Part shown: one piece after another, positions 61,317 to 64,000 of the stretch
How positions within the stretch are numbered: the stretch's first letter is position 1
How the letters are laid out: every line of letters starts with the position of its first letter
NCBI RefSeq assembly: GCF_013304445.1
Contig: NZ_JAAITA010000002.1
Location: 1-64,000 of the forward strand
DNA: 64,000 bases
Direction: 5' to 3'
DNA from: Blautia hansenii
GTDB taxonomy: Bacteria; Bacillota; Clostridia; Lachnospirales; Lachnospiraceae
Made by a program: the position numbers and the translations under genes
The notes under the pieces: model-generated
Told to the model about the DNA's origin: nothing
The model's input: the letters and a program-made list of their open reading frames with translations, nothing else
Database searches by the model: none

Positions 61317-61362
61317 AAAAAGGACTCCCTCCCCGCAGTTGCCTGCGGGTGGGAGTCCTTTT
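61317..61362. terminator. Bidirectional terminator (CNNM / PFOR)
   Basis: AAAAGGACTCCC pairs with GGGAGTCCTTTT, with an inner CCGCA/TGCGG helix. It separates the converging transporter and PFOR genes. Confidence 0.92.
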
Positions 61363-61402
61363 CAATCGTTTGGACACATTTATAACATTTCAGTTAATGG
61401 AA

Positions 61403-64000
61403 TTACTCTTCTGTTTTTCCGTACAGAGTAACCAGTTTGTTCAGATATTCGTATCTTTCCTTAGCTTCAGACTCATTCTTAGCAAACAGTCTAGCTGCTT
61501 TTTCCGGATTAGAACGTTTCAGAGAATTGTAGCGAACTTCTCCGTCTAAGAATTCCTGGTATCCTTCTGCTGCCGGTGCTTTAGAATCCAGAGAGAATTT
61601 GTTTTCTGCTGCTGGATTGAAGCGGAAGTTGTGCCAGTATCCACATTTAACTGCTAATTCTTCTTCTGTCTGAGCTTTGCTCATACCTTTCTTGATACCA
61701 TGGTTGATACATGGAGCGTAAGCAATAATCAGAGATGGTCCCGGATATGCCTCCGCTTCAGCAATTGCTTTTACAGTCTGGTTGAAGTCTGCACCCATAG
61801 CAATCTGAGCAACGTATACATAACCATAGCTCATAGCGATAGAAGCCATATCTTTCTTCTTCACTTCTTTACCGCCTGCTGCGAACTGTGCGATAGCACC
61901 TGTCGGTGTAGATTTAGAAGACTGTCCACCTGTGTTGGAGTAAACTTCTGTATCGAATACCATAACGTTGATATCCTGTCCGGAAGCTAATACGTGGTCA
62001 ACGCCACCAAAACCGATGTCGTATGCCCAACCGTCACCACCGAAGATCCACTGGGATTTCTTAGCTAAGAAGTCTTTGTTCTTAACGATGTCTTTGCATA
62101 CGTCACAATCAACACCTTCTAATGCTGCAACTAATTTATCTGTAGCTGCACCGTTTGTAATTCCGCTTCCGAATGTATCTAACCATTCCTGACAAGCAGC
62201 TTTTACTTCTTCAGAAGATCCTTCGTAAGCCATTACAGACTCAACTTTTTCTTTTAATCCGCCACGGATAGCTTTCTGAGCTAATAACATACCGTATCCG
62301 AATTCAGCGTTATCTTCGAACAGAGAGTTAGACCATGCAGGACCCTGTCCTTTTGCGTTTACAGTGTATGGTGTAGATGGTGAGGAGTTACCCCAGATAG
62401 AGGAACAGCCTGTTGCGTTAGCAATGTACATTCTATCACCAAATAACTGTGTGATTAATTTAGCGTAAGGTGTTTCTCCACAACCTGCACAAGCTCCTGA
62501 GAACTCAAGTAACGGCTGTTTGAACTGAGAACCTTTTACTGTATTTTCTTTGAATTTAGCGATAACATCTTCTTTAACCGGTAATGTTACACCGTAATCG
62601 AAGAATTTCTGCTCGCCTGCATTTGCTTCCATGTTTGCCATAACAAGCGCTTTTGCACCCTTCTTACCTGGGCAGACATTAGCACAAGAACCACATCCTG
62701 TACAGTCGTAAGCAGATACAGTCATAACGAATTTGTAATCAGCCATACCTGTCATAGGCAATGTTCTCATTCCTTCCGGAGCTGCTGCTACTTCTTCGTC
62801 AGTCATAGCAACCGGACGGATAACAGCATGAGGACATACATATGCACAACGGTTACACTGGATACAGTTTTCCGGCTGCCATACAGGGATATCCACTGCA
62901 ATACCACGTTTTTCAAATGCAGAAGAACCAGATGGGGTAGTACCGTCAACGTAATCTTTGAATGCAGATACAGGTAATGTATTACCTTCCTGAGCATTTA
63001 CTTTTGCCTGGATGTTGTTTACGAAATCAACAACGTCGCCGCGTCCGCCTTCTGCATGTGCCATAAACAGACCTTCATCAGCGCAGTCTTTCCAGCTTTC
63101 CGGAACCTGAACTTCAACAACCTGTTTTGCACCTGCATCGATAGCGTCATAGTTCATCTGAACGATAGCGTCACCTTTTCTTCCGTAAGTTGCTTTTGCA
63201 GCAGCTTTCATTAATTCGATAGCATGATCTTCCGGAATGATGTTAGCCAGTTTGAAGAATGCAGACTGAAGAACTGTGTTGATACGTCCGCCAAGTCCGA
63301 TTTCTTTACCAATCTTAATACCGTCAATTACATAGAATTTGATATTGTGGTTGGCAATAAATGCTTTTACCTGTCCCGGCAAGTGTTTTTCAAGGCCTTC
63401 CATATCCCATGGGCAGTTTAATAAGAATGTACCGCCGTCCACTAATTCCTGAACCATATTGTATTTGTTCACATAAGACGGGTTGTGACATGCAACAAAG
63501 TTTGCCTGTCTAATCAGATATGTGGATTTGATTGGGCTCTTACCAAAACGAAGGTGAGACATTGTAACACCACCGGATTTTTTAGAGTCATAATCAAAGT
63601 ATGCCTGTGCATACATATCTGTGTTGTCACCGATAATCTTGATGGAGTTTTTGTTCGCACCAACAGTACCGTCAGCTCCTAATCCCCAGAATTTGCAGTT
63701 GATAGTTCCTTCCGGTGTAGTAACAAGAGGAGCGCCAACTTCCAGAGATAAGTTTGTAACATCATCCACAATACCGATTGTGAATTTTTCTTTTGTTGTG
63801 TTTTCGTATACAGCAACGATCTGAGCCGGTGTTGTATCTTTGGAACCTAATCCGTAACGTCCGCTGAAGATTGGTGTATCGTTGAATTTTGTGCCTTTTA
63901 ATGCAGCAACAACGTCTAAGTATAATGGTTCACCAAGAGCACCTGGTTCTTTTGTTCTGTCTAATACAGAAATCTGTTTTACAGAATCCGGAATAGCGTT
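61403..64000 (-). CDS. nifJ: Pyruvate:ferredoxin oxidoreductase (partial, 5' end outside window)
   Basis: The window holds 865 C-terminal residues of an enzyme that is normally about 1170-1180 long; the start lies beyond position 64000. It converts pyruvate and CoA to acetyl-CoA and CO2 while reducing ferredoxin, the main pyruvate route in anaerobes. Visible: the CoA/gamma-type domain, two [4Fe-4S] ferredoxin motifs (CIQCNRCAYVCP and CTGCGSCANVCP), and the TPP domain (CAGCGETPYAKL, GDGWAYDIGFGG, TEVYSNTGGQ). An internal GTG near 63769 is not the start. Codon use is strongly biased, as for a highly expressed gene. Confidence 0.96.
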   Translation of the reverse strand, partial: NAIPDSVKQISVLDRTKEPGALGEPLYLDVVAALKGTKFNDTPIFSGRYGLGSKDTTPAQIVAVYENTTKEKFTIGIVDDVTNLSLEVGAPLVTTPEGTINCKFWGLGADGTVGANKNSIKIIGDNTDMYAQAYFDYDSKKSGGVTMSHLRFGKSPIKSTYLIRQANFVACHNPSYVNKYNMVQELVDGGTFLLNCPWDMEGLEKHLPGQVKAFIANHNIKFYVIDGIKIGKEIGLGGRINTVLQSAFFKLANIIPEDHAIELMKAAAKATYGRKGDAIVQMNYDAIDAGAKQVVEVQVPESWKDCADEGLFMAHAEGGRGDVVDFVNNIQAKVNAQEGNTLPVSAFKDYVDGTTPSGSSAFEKRGIAVDIPVWQPENCIQCNRCAYVCPHAVIRPVAMTDEEVAAAPEGMRTLPMTGMADYKFVMTVSAYDCTGCGSCANVCPGKKGAKALVMANMEANAGEQKFFDYGVTLPVKEDVIAKFKENTVKGSQFKQPLLEFSGACAGCGETPYAKLITQLFGDRMYIANATGCSSIWGNSSPSTPYTVNAKGQGPAWSNSLFEDNAEFGYGMLLAQKAIRGGLKEKVESVMAYEGSSEEVKAACQEWLDTFGSGITNGAATDKLVAALEGVDCDVCKDIVKNKDFLAKKSQWIFGGDGWAYDIGFGGVDHVLASGQDINVMVFDTEVYSNTGGQSSKSTPTGAIAQFAAGGKEVKKKDMASIAMSYGYVYVAQIAMGADFNQTVKAIAEAEAYPGPSLIIAYAPCINHGIKKGMSKAQTEEELAVKCGYWHNFRFNPAAENKFSLDSKAPAAEGYQEFLDGEVRYNSLKRSNPEKAARLFAKNESEAKERYEYLNKLVTLYGKTEE

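Noticed and set aside
63769-63771. GTG at 63769 as the start of PFOR
   Set aside because: The same frame stays open to the window edge with typical PFOR sequence (for example FSGRYGLGSKDTTPAQ), so the gene is truncated by the window.
1-64000. CRISPR arrays, insertion sequences, prophage or integrative elements
   Set aside because: No repeat-spacer pattern, transposase, integrase or attachment-site duplication was found; gene order is that of a core chromosome.

Overview
The window looks like core chromosome of a Gram-positive, obligately anaerobic Firmicute, most likely Lachnospiraceae and probably Blautia-like. Support for this: a large pyruvate:ferredoxin oxidoreductase, a PyrDB/PyrK-type dihydroorotate dehydrogenase, ECF transporter modules, tig-clpP-clpX-lon-engB gene order, AGGAGG-type ribosome sites, and TTGACA/TATAAT promoters with 17-bp spacers. 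I see no phage, insertion sequence, CRISPR array or tRNA. About 60 protein genes fill the window, and most lie on the minus strand. An rRNA-type promoter array at the left edge also points left, so the replication fork probably runs right to left.

Layout. 1-421: tandem rRNA-type promoters firing leftward out of the window. 0.4-8 kb: radA with an MFS transporter, a small beta-rich protein, clpC behind its own GntR-type regulator, and a MATE exporter. 8.1-11.7 kb: purE-purM-purN-purD on one promoter. 11.7-15.4 kb: a long M29 aminopeptidase, an HD hydrolase and small membrane proteins. 15.4-20.2 kb: pyrC-pyrF-pyrK-pyrD-pyrE. 20.3-22.6 kb: a plus-strand island with a cold-shock gene, an XRE regulator and yitT, two of them with structured leaders. 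22.6-33.4 kb: one long run, tig-clpP-clpX-lon-engB-HAD/GNAT-ecfA1-ecfA2-ecfT-truA. 33.5-46.2 kb: DJ-1, pseudouridine synthase, methionine aminopeptidase, DegV, a spermidine-synthase-like membrane protein, a YerB-like lipoprotein, RidA, a nuclease-helicase fusion, an HPr-like protein, and CsoR with Mrp. 46.4-54.2 kb: xpt, an ECF S component, DNA polymerase IV, selD with a selenium-type cysteine desulfurase, exonuclease III and a PurF paralogue. 54.2-61.3 kb: M16C peptidase-era-recO, a phosphoribosyltransferase-like protein, and a CNNM transporter behind a leader peptide. 61.4-64 kb: pyruvate:ferredoxin oxidoreductase, cut by the window edge.

The main themes are nucleotide synthesis and salvage (pur, pyr, xpt and two paralogues with altered active sites) and protein quality control (Tig, ClpP, ClpX, ClpC, Lon). 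There is no obvious accessory island. The most interesting signals are small and mostly non-coding: (1) a 23-codon leader ORF starting MDDDPD, whose stop codon touches an intrinsic terminator ahead of a CNNM/CorC-family transporter; (2) a transcription unit of about 210 nt with a perfect-consensus promoter and no substantial ORF at 36.6-36.8 kb; (3) a terminator-like hairpin just after the yitT promoter; (4) a perfect 17-bp hairpin in the cold-shock leader; (5) a helicase-nuclease gene whose predicted transcript starts at its ATG.
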